Assembly (NCBI GenBank): GCA_963575745.1
Contig: CAUYUJ010001709.1
Coordinates: forward strand, 1-64,000
Length of the DNA: 64,000 nucleotides
Direction of reading: 5' to 3'
Origin: Prorocentrum cordatum
Lineage: Eukaryota; Sar; Dinophyceae; Prorocentrales; Prorocentraceae
Below, piece by piece: positions 1 to 10,599 of the stretch. Position 1 is the stretch's first letter, and each line of letters opens with the position of its first letter. The position numbers and the translations under genes were made by a program. The notes beneath the pieces were generated by a model. That model ran no database searches. It was not told the DNA's origin and saw nothing but the letters and a program-made list of their open reading frames with translations.

Positions 1-189
1 TCCCGGCGGATAAGCGCGGGCCATTCCAAGGCCAGGCTGGAGGCTGACCTGTCGAACGGGAACAAACGCGCGCTACGCCGTCCAGGCCGCACATGCGAGA
101 CCCGCATCTTGAATGGTGGAACACGCGTGCGAGTTTGATATCCAGAATTGGCATCTTGACGTGGCGGCGATCCTCCAGCCCCAGACCTC

Positions 190-910
190 ATGAATGCCCA
201 CGGCAAGTTGCGCGAGCTGCTCGGCGGTGGCCTGGACATCGATCTTCAGAGACCTTTCGCCCAGGATGAGGAGTTCGTGCGCTGGGCCGCCGCCGCCTCT
301 CAGATCGAGACCGCCTCTCAGGGGGGGATTGAGGGCGTCGCAGAACGCGCAGAGGCCTTCGTGCGTCGAGTTATTGGCTCATCGATGTCACAATCTCGCA
401 AGGTTGCCCAGTCGCCGGCGACGACGACGTGGGAACAGTCTCCTGGTGTCCAGCACCGTTTTGTTAAGGGCGCCCCTGACAGACCTGGCGAGATGATTTC
501 AGATTTCACAGTTTTTTCGCAACTCATGCTGAGATGATGGGCATGCGCGCCAGCCACTGGTCTGCTAGATGGAGCGACCCCCGAATGGTTCTAGACGAGG
601 TCGTCGCAGGCTGCAAGTATGCTCTTGGCAGGGCGGACCCCGACGCACTCGAGACGTCGCCCAGGGCGAGGCTGGTTTCTGCAGCTGGGCCGCGAATTGC
701 AAGAAGGCCAATGAAGTTGACAGCGCGGGGCCCGTGGAGGTTCGGAGACTTCCTGATCCCGCCAAAGATGAGTTGCGCGACTTGCTCACGGAGATCGAGC
801 GCAGTGGCGCGCGGCCCGAGCAGCTCTTCGCGGCGGTTTCAACGGTCGCCCCCAAGCCGATAGGCGTCGACCGCATCCTGGGCTTCTTACATCTCCTTGC
901 TAAGCTCTAA
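190..910 (+). pseudogene. LINE ORF2 relic, linker and RT N-terminal part (LINE A, 5' portion)
   Basis: This is a fragment of a non-LTR retrotransposon polyprotein spread over several frames. Frame 1 (190-537) reads as the helical linker that precedes RT in such elements. Frame 2 (about 700-910) carries the better signal: an LPDPAKDELRDLLTEIE stretch, then APKPIGVDRILGFLHLLAKL. That matches the RT fingers pattern of PKP, GG/GxDR, then a hydrophobic helix. The frame stops at 910 and the catalytic part of RT resumes only near 3371, so the domain is split. I see no endonuclease domain upstream within the window. There is no convincing start codon and the frames do not join, so I treat it as a decayed copy. 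The assignment to LINE RT is from remembered family features and is fairly secure for 700-910, weaker for 190-537. Confidence 0.62.
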
Positions 911-1046
911 ATCAATATGAGATTCGAAGTTCTGTTCTCTGCATTCAGTTCCCGAGGCCGGCGAGCACTGGGATGCGGCCGCCGCGGCTCGCCAGCCCTC
1001 CGGGCTGCATCGAGGGGAACATGTTGTTTGCAGGGTCATTGGCCCA

Positions 1047-1481
1047 GTGTGGTCTCACCTCCCTCAAACCCCGCAAGCTGGCGAAATGCGTGCGCATCTT
1101 GCCGCTATGCAGCTAATGACAGGCAACGGCGTTATCCTTAGCGATTTCAGGAGTGCTGTAGATTCCCATGTCCCCCCCTTGGATGCCCAGGTCTCGGACA
1201 ATCGCTCGCATGCTGGATATTTGTTGCCGGCTCGCTCTCATCCGTCCTGCCATTTTGTCCAAAGCGCGCAACATGTTCGTGCCCACCAGAGCGCCGATGA
1301 TGTCGATTTGTCCGATGAGCTTCGTTTCATGCGGGAGGTGAACGATGCTGCGGACCGAGCTGCCAAGTTTGCTCGCTCCCACCACCCCCTGCCCGACCCC
1401 GAAGTCTCTGCTCCTGTTGATATCGACATTAAGTATACGAGGGCTTTTTGCCTGTTGAGTATGAAGCTGCTGCCGCATTGA
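1047..1481 (+). pseudogene. RNase H domain of a second LINE (LINE B relic)
   Basis: A 144-codon open frame contains the second half of a retroelement RNase H. An acidic helix (GEMRAHLAAMQLMTGN) is followed by VILSDFRSAVDSH, where the Asp of SDF would be a catalytic residue. After about 60 residues comes HVRAHQSADDVD and then NDAADRAAKFA, the usual His and the last catalytic Asp of the fold. The first strand with its Asp is not visible upstream. The segment sits between the two halves of LINE A's RT, so it probably entered as a nested, 5'-truncated insertion. Downstream (1490-2230) no further domain is recognised. It could alternatively be a rearranged part of LINE A, but LINE A has its own RNase H end at 5.4 kb. 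Confidence 0.6.
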
Positions 1482-1484
1482 CAA

Positions 1485-2235
1485 CCCCTACGTGAGTTCG
1501 GTCAGGTTGAATACCCCCCTCCTCCCACGCAACCTAAGGATGATTTGTGCATAACGCCGCGTGTTTGGGCGTGCTACGACGCGTTTCTTGGCGCTGCGGC
1601 ACATGTTGGAGCATCGGTCAGAAGCGTTGGTCCAGCAGACCACCCCCTGGCAAGTGCGTTGGCTCGGTGTCCATCGATTTCCAAGCTTTCGTCGAATGTG
1701 GCCATAATTGTATCCTGTTGCCGCGCAGCGATGGAGCCACGTTCATGGATGCTTTCTAGAAGCGGCTATGTGCGATCCCCCCCCCGCTAGGTTCGGTCGG
1801 GGGGCGCGGTCCATCATTTGCCAGGGTAAACGCCCAAGTTGCCTCGCATCACCGTCGATTCATCGGCAACTTTGCCCGCTCAGGAGGCCCCGGAGCCCCC
1901 GGCCAGGGCATCCTGCTCTGCGCCCCCCTCTGCGGCGGGGGAAGAGCACATCGCGGATAAAGGTGATTCGCTCGTCCAAGCTGCTGCCAGTGCGGCAGGA
2001 GTTCGACGCGAGGAAGATCGACAGCTGGACGCCCGCGGGTCTTTCTGGCAGGGCCTGGGCGGCCAGTCCTCCCCCTCTCTTTTCCTCGGATCTGTCCGAC
2101 GATGGCGGCGGGGGGCCAGGGCGGGGAGGGGCGCTCCGCGGACTCAGACTGATTGCGCGCTTCTTTGTTCTCAGTGCAGTCACTACTACGCACCCCGTCG
2201 GGTGCTGTCTGTTTTCTCCTGCGGTCCCCGGGCCT
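1485..2235. other. No recognised gene; possible 3' part of LINE B
   Basis: Several overlapping open frames occur in both directions but none shows a family motif. The sequence is GC-rich with runs of C and lies between the LINE B RNase H relic and a tandem repeat. It may be the degenerate 3' end of that element. Confidence 0.4.
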
Positions 2236-2880
2236 GCGCGGCGGGTTCGATATGGGGCCCCAGTGGCCGCCCTTTTCACCGCCGCGCGCGTGCCCCCCCT
2301 CCCCGTCTGCGCGGCCGCGGGGCGCTGGAGGCGCTGCCCCCCCCTGCGGTGACAGTTGCACTCGGGGGCCGTTATATTTGTTTCATTGTCGGTTGTGGGC
2401 GCGCGCGGCGGGTTCGATCCGGGTCTTGTTTGGCGGCGCTGGCGACGCGCAGCCAGCCCTGGAACTCGGGCCGAGGGGTTCCGTCAGGCAGCCGTTGCTG
2501 GTCGTCCAATACAGTGCCGCGCGTTGCTTCGCATCTTCCTGCTTGCACGGCCGTGGCGCGCTGGAGGTAATTCTCCCCCTGCAGCGACAGTTGCTCAGGA
2601 CGGCCGCTCTGTCTCGTTGCGTCGCGACTGGGTCTCGCGGCGGGCTCGATCCGGGGTTCTTGCGTCGCCCTGTCTGGCGGCGCTGGCGACGCGCAGCCAG
2701 CCCTGAAACTTGGGCCGAGGCCGAGGGTTTCCGCCAGGCAGGCGTCGCTGGCCGTCCTCTTCACCGCCGTGCCCCGCCCATTCCCTCCGGTCGCGCGGCC
2801 GCAGGTCGCTGGTATTCCCGCCCTGCGGTGGCCGCTGCTCAGGGGGCCGCAAATCCTGTGCATTGTGCACGGGGATGGCC
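2236..2880 (+). repeat. Tandem repeat, about 235-250 bp, 2.5-3 diverged copies
   Basis: The word GCGGCGGGTTCGAT recurs at 2238, 2405 and (with one change) 2637. The other half of the unit, GGCCG(C/T)GG(C/G)GCGCTGG followed by a CCCCCTGC(A/G)G word, recurs at about 2311, 2547 and 2796. Copies are roughly 70-80% alike by eye and differ by indels. An open frame of 290 codons runs through it in the + direction, but the units are not multiples of three and the frame shows no known domain, so I do not call it a gene. Confidence 0.6.
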
Positions 2881-3370
2881 CTATGCCCATCCTCCCGAAT
2901 TCTCACCCTGCCCCCATCGGACCTGCTCTGGGTTGCGTTGTCTTTTGGGCGGCGCGGGCCTGAGCAGGGTGGCCGTGGTGAGCACCGCAGGCGCTTGCGT
3001 TGCACAGTCCACGGATGCCCTCTGAGGCGGCTTAGCCGAGGGTCGATCCGCGCGGGGGGGGGGGGGGCATAGCGGGCGCTCCGAAAGGAACTCGCGAAGC
3101 CCCCCCCCCGAGCGGCCCTCGCCGGTGCGAGATCGCCATTTTCTGCGCCGCTGCTCGGCGCGCCAAGGATTCCTAGCGCTCGCGGTCTGCTTGCTACAGG
3201 CAGGCCTCGGGGCTCTGCAATGCCCCTGCGTTGGCCCCTTTTGGGGGGGGCGGTCCTCTCCGGCGCCTCCCCCGCTCAGTGCCAGGGGTTGTCAGCCACC
3301 AGCGTTGTCTTCTACCTGAGTCCAGCGGCGGTTTCGCCGCGGCCTCCGCTGGTAAACGCGAACAGTTAAA
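2881..3370. other. GC-rich stretch without a recognised gene
   Basis: It contains homopolymer runs (G from about 3053 to 3067, C near 3103-3109) and no motif I can assign. It ends where the LINE A RT core begins, so it is probably the last part of the insertion that splits that domain. Confidence 0.4.
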
Positions 3371-5916
3371 AGGTTGAAGTGGAAAAAAGTCCAGGCTGCA
3401 TTGATTCGTTCTCTGATGGGCGAGACCTGCAGGGGGACGCAGATGCCCGCGGCCACCGCCCTTCTCGACCTGGGGAAATTTTACGACAGCGTTGGCGTGC
3501 GCGGCTGGCCTCCAGCAAGGCTTCCCCGCCATCACTTTGGCCTGGGAGCCCCAGTTGTTCTTGGCCCCCACGACGCTTGAACGACGGGCTGTGACTCAGC
3601 AAGGCGATCCAGCTTTAGGAGAGCTCGGTCGCGGGCTCGTCGCAGAGCGGACGCCTGGCGAGGGCGTTCTTGGGGCCGATCCTGTCCAGGACCCGCGGCC
3701 GCCATGGCCTCGGCGTCCTCCTCCGCGCCTTCGTCGACGACGCGGTCGTCCGCTCTGAGGGCGCGGAGAAGATCGTGGGAGGCGTTCTGATTGATTCAGG
3801 CTGGTAGTTCTCCGTGCGCTGACTATGTCGGCTCGGGGCCCGCGATCAGCCCCGCGACGGTGTTCGCGGCCTCCTCTCCGAGCTTGGCGCGTCGCATCGA
3901 GGTCGGCCTTCGTCGCGCTGGCGCCCCCGTGGACGCGGCGCGCCACGCCGTGGACCCCGGCGCAGGCACCGCGGCAGGAGTGGGCCGCGTGAGGCCGGGG
4001 GCCCGCGGGCGGTTCATGAAGGCGAGGAGGCGCCCCCAGGCCATCCAGCGCATGCGGCGCCACGAACGCCTGCGAGTCATCACGAAGCCGCTCTGGGCAA
4101 TGGGCGCGAAGGCTCAGGGCGCGCACTCCCACCAGGCGTTCGGCGCCCCGTGTTGCGAGATGGCCCAGCTCAGGAGGCAGGCGGCGCAGTCAGCAGTTGG
4201 AGTCGGGCCAGGTAGGCGCGTGACCGCATCACTTGCAGCGATCTATGATCGTCGATATCTTGCGAAGACTATGCTCCGCGAGCAGATCTTGGCTCGGTTG
4301 AGGATTTGGCGCGAGCGCCCCGACCTCCACAATCGGATTGCGAGGACTTGGGGGCGCATCCGACAGCGCCGCCGTCTTCCAGGTTCGATGCGCTGGAGGA
4401 TCGTGAAAGGTTCCATCGCTGCCACAATCGACACCTTGCTGGGCGCACAGCGGTGCCCTCGCAGCCCCCTGGGGTTGCACTCTGATCAGGAGGTGCATTG
4501 GCGAATGCCTGCTCTTGTTAGAGTTCAGTTCCTTCCATGGTGGCTTCGCTGAGGTTCTTGAGGATATCGAGGCGACCATCGACCGTCAGTTGTGGTCCAC
4601 GGCTTCCAAGCGCGAGGCTGGCGAGGACCTGCGAGACGACGCCGGTATATACCACATCTGCCGTGAGTTCCACAGGCTTGAGCCCGACGAGGACGGCGAC
4701 CACTGGGCCCTGAACGCGGTGGTCGTAGCTGGCGGCCAGTGGCCTGGTGGGCGCCAGCGATCCGCAGGCTGCCGACTCTCTGCCACGTGTAAGAGGTGTG
4801 TGAAGGGTCCTGAGGGCTTGTTCGCAGAACTTGGAGCTGCGAGGCCAATCGGGGCCACAAAGGTCTTGAAGATAGCGAGCACCTTATCGTTCAGGCCCGC
4901 GTAAGCCGTGAAACGCTGCCCCAGCTGTTGGCTTTGAGGGGCCCCTGGCCGAACCGAAATGGTGCCGAGGTTTGAGAACAAACCATTTGTTAGATTGTCG
5001 TTCGGTTCCCTTGATGCCGCCCCGCGAGACGCCGCAGGTTTCGTTACCTTGTTCGGGGGCGGGTCGGGTGGGAGGTTCTCTGACGACCCTCGGCATCGGC
5101 GCGTGGGCACAGGGTTCGTGGGCCTTGCTCCCCCTGGCGACTTTTGGGAGGCCGTCTGGGGTCTCGGGTGCTCGCCGGGGGGGGCGAAGACAAATTGTGC
5201 TTGGAGCGGAGACGGCGGCGCTCGCGGAAGCCATCGAGGGCAGTAGTGGCTTCTCCTGGACTCCTGGGCCAAAGGTCTCGCGTCTGAGCCGCTTGAGAGC
5301 GGGGAAAATATCACCTCTGGGCCAGGATTCAGCGTGCTGTTGCCAGGCGTGGTCCTGGCACGATCGATCTTGTTTGGATCCCTTCTCATCTGGAGAATGT
5401 CGTTGCCCTCTCGAGCCAGGATGTTTTCCAGGCTTTCGGTAATGAGTGTGCCGACGCCCTAGCCGCAGAGGCGGCTGAGCGACGTCGGACCGAATTCGTC
5501 ATCACTCCTCCCCCCCTCACGGACAGACGGGGCGCGGAGGCCGCTTTAGTCCGTCGGCGAGCGCGGAAAGCTCTGGCTGCGAGTATCCAAGCCGATCCGT
5601 GGACCTCGGAGCGTCCTGACCGTGAGAGGGGGCCCCTCCCCTCCACAAGGTGGCCCAGGCTTTACAGTCCTATGAGCACTCTTGGGGTCGCGCTGGTGCG
5701 AAATTCTTCTGCCGCAAATGTAACCTGTTTTCGAATCAGGGTTCGATTTTCCATTTGTGTGTCCAGGAGCTCCTCCGAGTTTTCGCCTCCTCGGGGTCCC
5801 CAGCGGATTGGGGGACAGGAGCTCCACGAGTCTCACATGTTGCAGTATTGCAGGACGTCCTTGTTGACCTTTTACACGGTATGCGGCAAGAGTGAGACCA
5901 CCGACCCCGTCAGTTT
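3371..5916 (+). pseudogene. LINE ORF2 relic: RT core, post-RT region, Zn knuckle and RNase H end (LINE A, 3' portion)
   Basis: RT motif A reads LLDLGKFYDSV (3464-3493, frame 2). The next segment, GFPAITLAWEPQLFLAP, continues in frame 3 from about 3500. Motif C, FVDD, lies at 3730-3741 in frame 1. The RT core therefore needs two frame changes, so it is broken unless there are introns. Frame 2 (about 4000-4550) gives the Arg/Trp-rich post-RT region, including RLRVITKPLWAMG and GRIRQRRRLPGS. Frame 3 (4515-4904) gives RQLWSTA, GGQWPGGRQR and a CKRC zinc-knuckle-like end. RNase H is represented by its last part (5367-5640): WIPSHLEN and GNECADALAAEAA. A cysteine pair (FFCRKCN, about 5700) ends it. 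The order RT, post-RT, RNase H, Cys tail fits one LINE family I associate with dinoflagellates. The first half of RNase H (4910-5360) is not recognisable. Confidence 0.7.
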
Positions 5917-6391
5917 GTAAAGCAGTGCGAGCCGTCTCCCAAGGGACGGTAGAATCTTGCCAGGATCCGAGCGGGTAAATACCCGCACCCTTCAGGGCCT
6001 CCTCGCGCGGTCACAGATGCGGAGTCGCAGGGACTCCTTCGGAATTCTAATATGCAGCAGCCAGAGTGCAGTTTCTGCTTGTTGCCAATTCGATAGGCTT
6101 CGCCTTCCGATCCTAGACTTCATCTGTCTTCATCCTGAATCGTCCTCCTCCTCCTCCTCATCCTCCTCTTCCTCCTCCCAGTCAGCCAGTTCCCACGTCG
6201 CGCCAGCCACCCGGTCTAACGACAGCGCCCCTCCCCTCGCCCCGTCGCGTCGTAGAACAAAAATCACTGCGAGAGGTTCTGGGCCATGCTCGGCCTCCGG
6301 GTGCCTTCGCCGAGCCCCGGGACCGTCCACGAGCCACTCAGACGGGTCCCGGAGAAGTGGGAAGGTGCCGGAGTAAGGTACGGTGGCCCGG
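5917..6391. other. Non-coding stretch with a short TCC microsatellite
   Basis: A TCC/TCA tract lies at about 6140-6180. Nothing else is recognised. The frames over the tract only encode poly-Ser or poly-Glu. Confidence 0.5.
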
Positions 6392-6545
6392 AGAATAACA
6401 TCGATGTCTATGCCTGGAGGGTGCCCGAAGGTTTTCCTGCTTGTTGGCTGCTTTCGTGCATTCTGGGGAGTGTGCCCTTGGATGTGCTGTGTTTTGGCCG
6501 GCGGAGGGTCTCATGTTACTGAAGGGTGTTCTTTTGCGTTAGGCG
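6392..6545 (+). repeat. Dispersed repeat R1, partial copy
   Basis: The segment shares with 15955-16228 and 19660-19935 the order GGGTGCC, GCAT(C/T)CTGGGGAG, CCTTGGATGT, CTGT, TTTTGGCCG(A/G)CGGAGG and CATGTT. It has diverged more than the other two copies and ends at the next element. Confidence 0.55.
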
Positions 6546-6705
6546 TAAGTCGGGCCTGTCACTCTGCAGGAGGATTACTCAAAAATAGTCAAAAAATAGT
6601 CGGGAAAGATGTTTAAAGTATTGTTTGACCATTTTGGAATATTTATGTCAACTATTTTTAATGTTCCGTCCAAAATGCGCCTGCAGGGAGACATGCCCGA
6701 CCTAA
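6546..6705. mobile_element. MITE-like foldback element, family T (TCGGGC ends)
   Basis: The left end TAAGTCGGGCCTGTC and the right end GACATGCCCGACCTAA are imperfect inverted repeats, followed inward by CTGCAGG on the left and CCTGCAGG on the right. The interior is AT-rich, with ATAGTC repeated on the left and ACTATTTTTAATG on the right. It has no coding capacity. Other copies lie at 22993-23151 and 39458-39635, and the same ends bound a 2.8-kb unit at 54994-57803. Confidence 0.65.
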
Positions 6706-6760
6706 TCCTAGGCCCGACCGTAGGGTAAGGCCCGAGGAGCCGGCTCCGAGTGAACACAGA

Positions 6761-6979
6761 GCCTGTTTTTTTTTAGATCCAGGCGAGCTTACTTGCATGG
6801 CGTTCGCCCCCCCCCCCCCCCCTCTCCCCCCTCGCCCCTCTTCAATCGAACACGAGCGTGCAAGTGCCTCTCGACTTGCGTGATTTCCGCACGTCGAATT
6901 GTTTTCGGCTTGCTTCAGACTCAGCCCCCCCCCCCCCCCGTCCATGCAAGTAAACTTGCCCGAATCCAAAGAAAAACAG
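6761..6979. mobile_element. MITE-like foldback element, family K
   Basis: The terminal inverted repeat is long: GCCTGTTTTT, then TTAGATCCAGGCGAGCTTAC on the left, mirrored by GTAAACTTGCCCGAATCC and AAAGAAAAACAG on the right. C-runs flank a conserved interior that includes CGAACACGAGCGTGCAAG and TTTTCGGCTTGCTTCAGA. A second full copy is at 23742-23951, a third is cut by the assembly gap (52674-52769), and a lone right arm sits at 7183-7225. Confidence 0.72.
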
Positions 6980-6984
6980 CTATG

Positions 6985-7174
6985 TGGGGTCCGAGTAGGT
7001 GGGTCGGAGGATCGCACTGCATCGGCGATGCATCGTCGATGTGTGGGCGATGCATTGGCGACGTCAACGTGAAGGAAATCGGGCTCCACATCGAGCCGCA
7101 TCGCCGACGCATCGGCGATGCGGCGGCCATCCTCGGACCCCATCTGGGAGGCCCAGACTTCGGTCGGGCATGTC
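6985..7174 (+). repeat. Dispersed repeat R2 rich in CATCGCCGATGC palindromes
   Basis: About 190 bp that recurs almost unchanged, in the opposite orientation, at 23138-23328. It is built from small palindromes (GCATCGGCGATGC and variants) around a unique centre, and its right end runs into CGGTCGGGCATGTC, the end sequence of family T. It looks like one half of a larger mobile unit or an element of its own. Confidence 0.65.
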
Positions 7175-7182
7175 TTCCCCCC

Positions 7183-7225
7183 CGTCCATGCAAGTAAACT
7201 TGCCCGAATCCGAAGAAAAGCAGGC
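7183..7225. repeat. Solo right arm of family K
   Basis: Only the right terminal repeat is present (CCGTCCATGCAAGTAAACTT followed by GCCCGAATCCGAAGAAAAGC). The left arm and interior are missing. Confidence 0.6.
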
Positions 7226-7367
7226 ACACATCGAGCACGAAACGGCCAGCTGGGGGGTGCGCCTCTCTGGACGACCGCCCCACAGCACGGGTCGGCCCCC
7301 GGCGGCCTCGGGGCCCCCTCGGGAGATACGTTTCGGATGCACGCGCCTTCCGGAGGAAGAGGGCTGT

Positions 7368-7572
7368 CAGGGGCAACGAGCGGGGGGGAAAGGCATAAGG
7401 GGGGATCCCGAATCGCCCATTGATCGCCGAGAGGGGCCCGATAGCCCCAACCTGCACAGGAAGGTGCGGATTCACTATCGGGGGCCTATCGCCGATCTAT
7501 CGGTGATGTATCGCCGATTCCAGGTCGATGCATCCCCCCCTATGCCAGTCCCCCCCTATCGTTGCCCCTCAG
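7368..7572. mobile_element. MITE-like element, family G (CAGGGGCAACG ends)
   Basis: It starts CAGGGGCAACGAG and ends CGTTGCCCCTCAG, which is an inverted repeat. A second inner pair is GGCATAAGGGGGGATC against CCCCCCTATGCC. The middle carries GCCGATCTATCGGTGATG palindromes. A diverged second copy lies at 62511-62720. Confidence 0.62.
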
Positions 7573-8364
7573 GCTGAAGGTCTCGGAGTAGGGGGGGAGG
7601 AGGAGGAGGAGGACGGGGCGGAGAAGTCACGAGGCTTTGCGTCCCCCGTTTCTCCCATCTTCCCCTCCTCCGCCCTATACCACGCCCGGCCTCTCACCCC
7701 TTCTCCGATGTTTCGGTTTGGCATTGTGATCTTTTGCTTATACATCCATGGTTCCTTTTGCACGTCATTCTCGTCTCATTATGTTCATCCTCACTATTCA
7801 CGTCATGTGTGTCTTTCCACAGTTCCCTCTGTACGTCCTTGGTTCCCTATACTTCCTTCTCTTCCTCGTCGTTCTGCCCCTCCCCGTGGCGAGAGGAGGG
7901 GCATGGGTTGCGGCGCTTGCCGTCGCCGCCAGGAGCCAGACAGGGACCGGATGGGGAAGTGAGGAATGGGACGGGGGCAATCGAGGAAGGGAGTTCTCCT
8001 CGCCTCTCTCAATCCGCTTCCCATCAATTCCCTTTCCCCCTGCTCCTCCACTCCCTCCCCCTCTCGTCCTCCCCTTCTGTTTTCCCCATTGTCTATTGTT
8101 CCGTGTCCCATCTCGCGCCCTCGCTCGTTTCTTGTGGTTTCTTTTTTTTGTCTCTCTCTCTCTCTGATTCTCTCTCTCTCTCTTTCTCTCTTTTTGTTTC
8201 TCCCTCTCTCTTTCTCTCTCTCTCTCTCCCTCTCTCTCTATATATATATATATATAGATACTCGTTTTCCGCTCGCCCTCTCTCTCTCTCTCTTTCCATC
8301 GCTCCCTCTCCCATCTTTTTCCCCCTCTTCGGTCACATCCCTTTCCCTCTTCCTTCAGCGCGCT
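7573..8364. repeat. Pyrimidine-rich stretch with (CT)n(TA)n microsatellite
   Basis: From about 7640 the + strand is strongly pyrimidine-rich. A (CT)n tract runs at about 8150-8240, followed by (TA)n at 8239-8256 and more CT to about 8295. Open frames here encode only Ser/Leu/Pro-rich translations and are not genes. Confidence 0.75.
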
Positions 8365-8500
8365 TCCCTCGAACCCCCCGGTCCTTCCATCCCCCTCCCC
8401 ATGCTCGAAGGGCGCCCGTCGTACCCGCCCCGCCGCCTGTTCGGACTCCCGGACCACCCCGCGTTCGCCGCGAAGTGAGGAGAAGAGCACCGTGCCATCA
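8365..8500 (+). repeat. Dispersed repeat R3, about 130 bp
   Basis: This segment recurs at 38753-38888 with roughly 90% identity by eye. Shared words are GTCCTTCCATCCCCCT, CGCCGCCTGTTCGGACTCCC and GGACCACC. In both places it carries the peptide frame RRLFGLPDHP, but most differences are not synonymous, so it is probably a repeat and not an exon. Confidence 0.62.
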
Positions 8501-8561
8501 GGAGGAGGAGGAGGAGGAGGAGGAGGAGGAGGAGGAGGACGAGGAGGAGGAGGAGGACGAG

Positions 8562-8597
<36 letters not shown>

Positions 8598-8636
8598 GAG
8601 GAGGAGGAGGAGGAGGAGGAGGACGAGGAGGGAGGA
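8501..8636 (+). repeat. (GGA)n microsatellite with GAC interruptions
   Basis: A nearly pure GGA tract with GAC units in its second half. It starts right after dispersed repeat R3. Confidence 0.9.
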
Positions 8637-8667
8637 TTCTGATCTTCATCGTTTCCAGTTGGCCGCG

Positions 8668-8850
8668 TACTCCAGATTTCGTAATAAAAGGGAGGGGGTC
8701 TGGACCCTCCAAGACAGGCCATTTCAGACCTCCCCCGTGGGAGAACCTCCAACACATCGTCCCCAGACCCCCCCCGCCCTCCAGGATAGCCTGGAAGAGA
8801 CCCCCCCCCCGAAATGAGACCCCCCTCCCTTTATTACGAAATCTGGAGTA
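8668..8850 (-). mobile_element. MITE-like foldback element, family M, copy 1
   Basis: Terminal inverted repeat TACTCCAGATTTCGTAATAA, mirrored by TTATTACGAAATCTGGAGTA. Length is 183 bp. A second inverted pair (GGGGTCTGG near the left, CATTTCGGGG near the right) gives the family its orientation. Copies 1 and 4 lie in one orientation, copies 2, 3 and 5 in the other. The trinucleotide GCG flanks both sides and may be a target duplication. Confidence 0.8.
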
Positions 8851-9022
8851 GCGTTTTTTGGGGGCTGCTCCACGGACCGATCGTTTCCCGTTGTGCTCCC
8901 CACAGCCATGAGGCTGTTCGCTCTCGCTTTGGCCGGCGTCGGGGACACTGTCTTCGAGCCCCCAGTAGGGGAACGCAGGCTTCGAGGGCGCGATGGCGAC
9001 CCTCGTCCCCCCAAAGCGGCCC

Positions 9023-9157
9023 CTCCTCCGTCTCCTCCTCCTCCTCCTCCTCCTCCTCCTCCTCCTCCTCCTCCTCCTCCTCCCTCCTTCCCCTCCTCCT
9101 CCTCCTTCTCCTCCTCCTCCTCCTCCTCCTCCTCCTCCTCCTCTTTCTCCCCCTCCT
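9023..9157 (+). repeat. (TCC)n microsatellite
   Basis: A TCC tract with occasional TTC and CCC changes. The poly-Ser, poly-Pro and poly-Leu frames over it are artefacts of the repeat. Confidence 0.9.
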
Positions 9158-9656
9158 CTTCCTTCCGACAGGGAATCGCAGCATGCACCAGGACCACGAT
9201 ATCCGTTCTGAAGCTGACGAAAACAACATCAGGTTCGATGACGGATTTTTCCTCGGCAACTCGACGGACCCGATTGTTTCAGATGTCGGCGAGATGTCGG
9301 GCGCAAATTTTCATAGACGCAGCCATGAGGAGGCCACAAACATGCACTCCCATTATTGAGCACTCGCGAGTCTGATGTGTAACGTTGGCCGAGGGCTCGC
9401 AACACATCCCAATCACATACACGTTGCCGCGCCATTCGGGCCAATCCACATGGTGAAGGCCTCATGGCCAGTGCCGCCGACCCTGGAAGAAGACCCCCTT
9501 CATGATGCTGACAGCCAGATGTATCCGGGAAGGTTGGGACGAGACGGCCCGAAGAGCGTATGACGAGCAGCACAGTTGGGCCAAGCTATCTGTCTATGTG
9601 ATCTCGCATCCGCCGGGAGAGGAAGCAACGGGGAATCAGGACAGGGAGGAGAAGAG

Positions 9657-9657
<1 letters not shown>
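9158..9657. other. About 500 bp without a recognised feature
   Basis: Ordinary-complexity sequence with short open frames in several directions and no domain I can name. Confidence 0.5.
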
Positions 9658-9727
<70 letters not shown>

Positions 9728-9734
9728 CTGATGC

Positions 9735-9767
<33 letters not shown>

Positions 9768-9877
9768 GAGGAGGAGGAGGAGGAGGAGGAGGAGGAGGAG
9801 GAGGAGGAGGAGGAGGAGGAGGAGGAGGAGGACGAGGAAGAGGAGGGGAGGAGCAGGAGGAGGAGGAGGAGGAGGAC
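9658..9877 (+). repeat. (GAT)n followed by (GAG)n microsatellite
   Basis: About 110 bp of GAT units with two GCT interruptions switches abruptly to GAG/GGA units at about 9769. A compound repeat of this kind can arise by successive slippage from a shared GA core. Confidence 0.92.
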
Positions 9878-9880
9878 CAG

Positions 9881-10475
9881 TGTAAGCCCAAGAGTCATCA
9901 ACGATGTCGGAATAAACCCTCCCTCCGCGTTCCCTCTTCATAGGCCCCCACATCGGTTCATTTCCATTGAGGGAACTGCCTCGTTGGAAGACAACCGTTT
10001 GAAGACCCTGAAGCATGCCAAAACATTGTTCTCGGGATTTCAACGCCACGGTTCAACCTGACTGTTGCGTCTTGATTATCCTGCATCGTGCCAGAACGCC
10101 ATTCCTGTGACTTCGACACCAGGAATCCATTTTCATGATCCTGAATCTTTCCAGAACGCCATTTCTGGTACACTGAGCATGGGAATCCGTGAAATTCTTG
10201 CAACTAAAAAATTCGAATGTGCGCGGCGCTAAGGTGAGAGCCACATTTTGAAAAGGAACTGCCCTCAACCCGTGAAGCTCTTGCAATTGTTTAAATCGAG
10301 TGTGCGCCGAACTAAGGCGAGAACCACATTTTGAAAATTGATTGTTTCCAATCCGCAAAACTGTGGCAAATGTTTGGAACGAATGTGCGCGGCGTTAAGG
10401 CGAGAGCCACATTTTGAAAACGACCCGCCCTCCATCTGTGAAGCTGTTGCCAATGTGTAAGCCTAAGGGTCATCC
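9881..10475 (+). repeat. Degenerate ~80-bp tandem repeat
   Basis: The word GTGCGC(G/C)G(C/A)(G/A)(C/T)TAAGG recurs at about 10219, 10301 and 10384, each followed by CGAGA(G/A)CCACATTTTGAAAA. An earlier variant (CCAGAACGCCATT) repeats at about 10090 and 10153. The ends share TGTAAGCC(C/T)AAG(A/G)GTCATC (9881 and 10456), so the block is bounded by direct repeats. Confidence 0.65.
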
Positions 10476-10599
10476 ATGGTGGGGAAGTCTCCGGCGAATC
10501 GCCCAGCCCACCCGAAACATTGGCCTCGGTGTGCGACAGGGAGAAGTTGTTCAAAAGGAAAATGAATGGAGAACGAGGAGGGGACGAAGGAGGAAGAGG

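Noticed and set aside
2405-2420. tRNA gene from a B-box-like GGTTCGATCC
   Set aside because: No A box, no acceptor-stem pairing, and the word is part of a ~235-bp tandem repeat. Similar B-box-like words at 5736 and 15825 also fail.
7734-8642. 302-codon + frame as a gene
   Set aside because: It spans CT, TA and GGA microsatellites and is Ser/Leu/Glu-rich only because of them.
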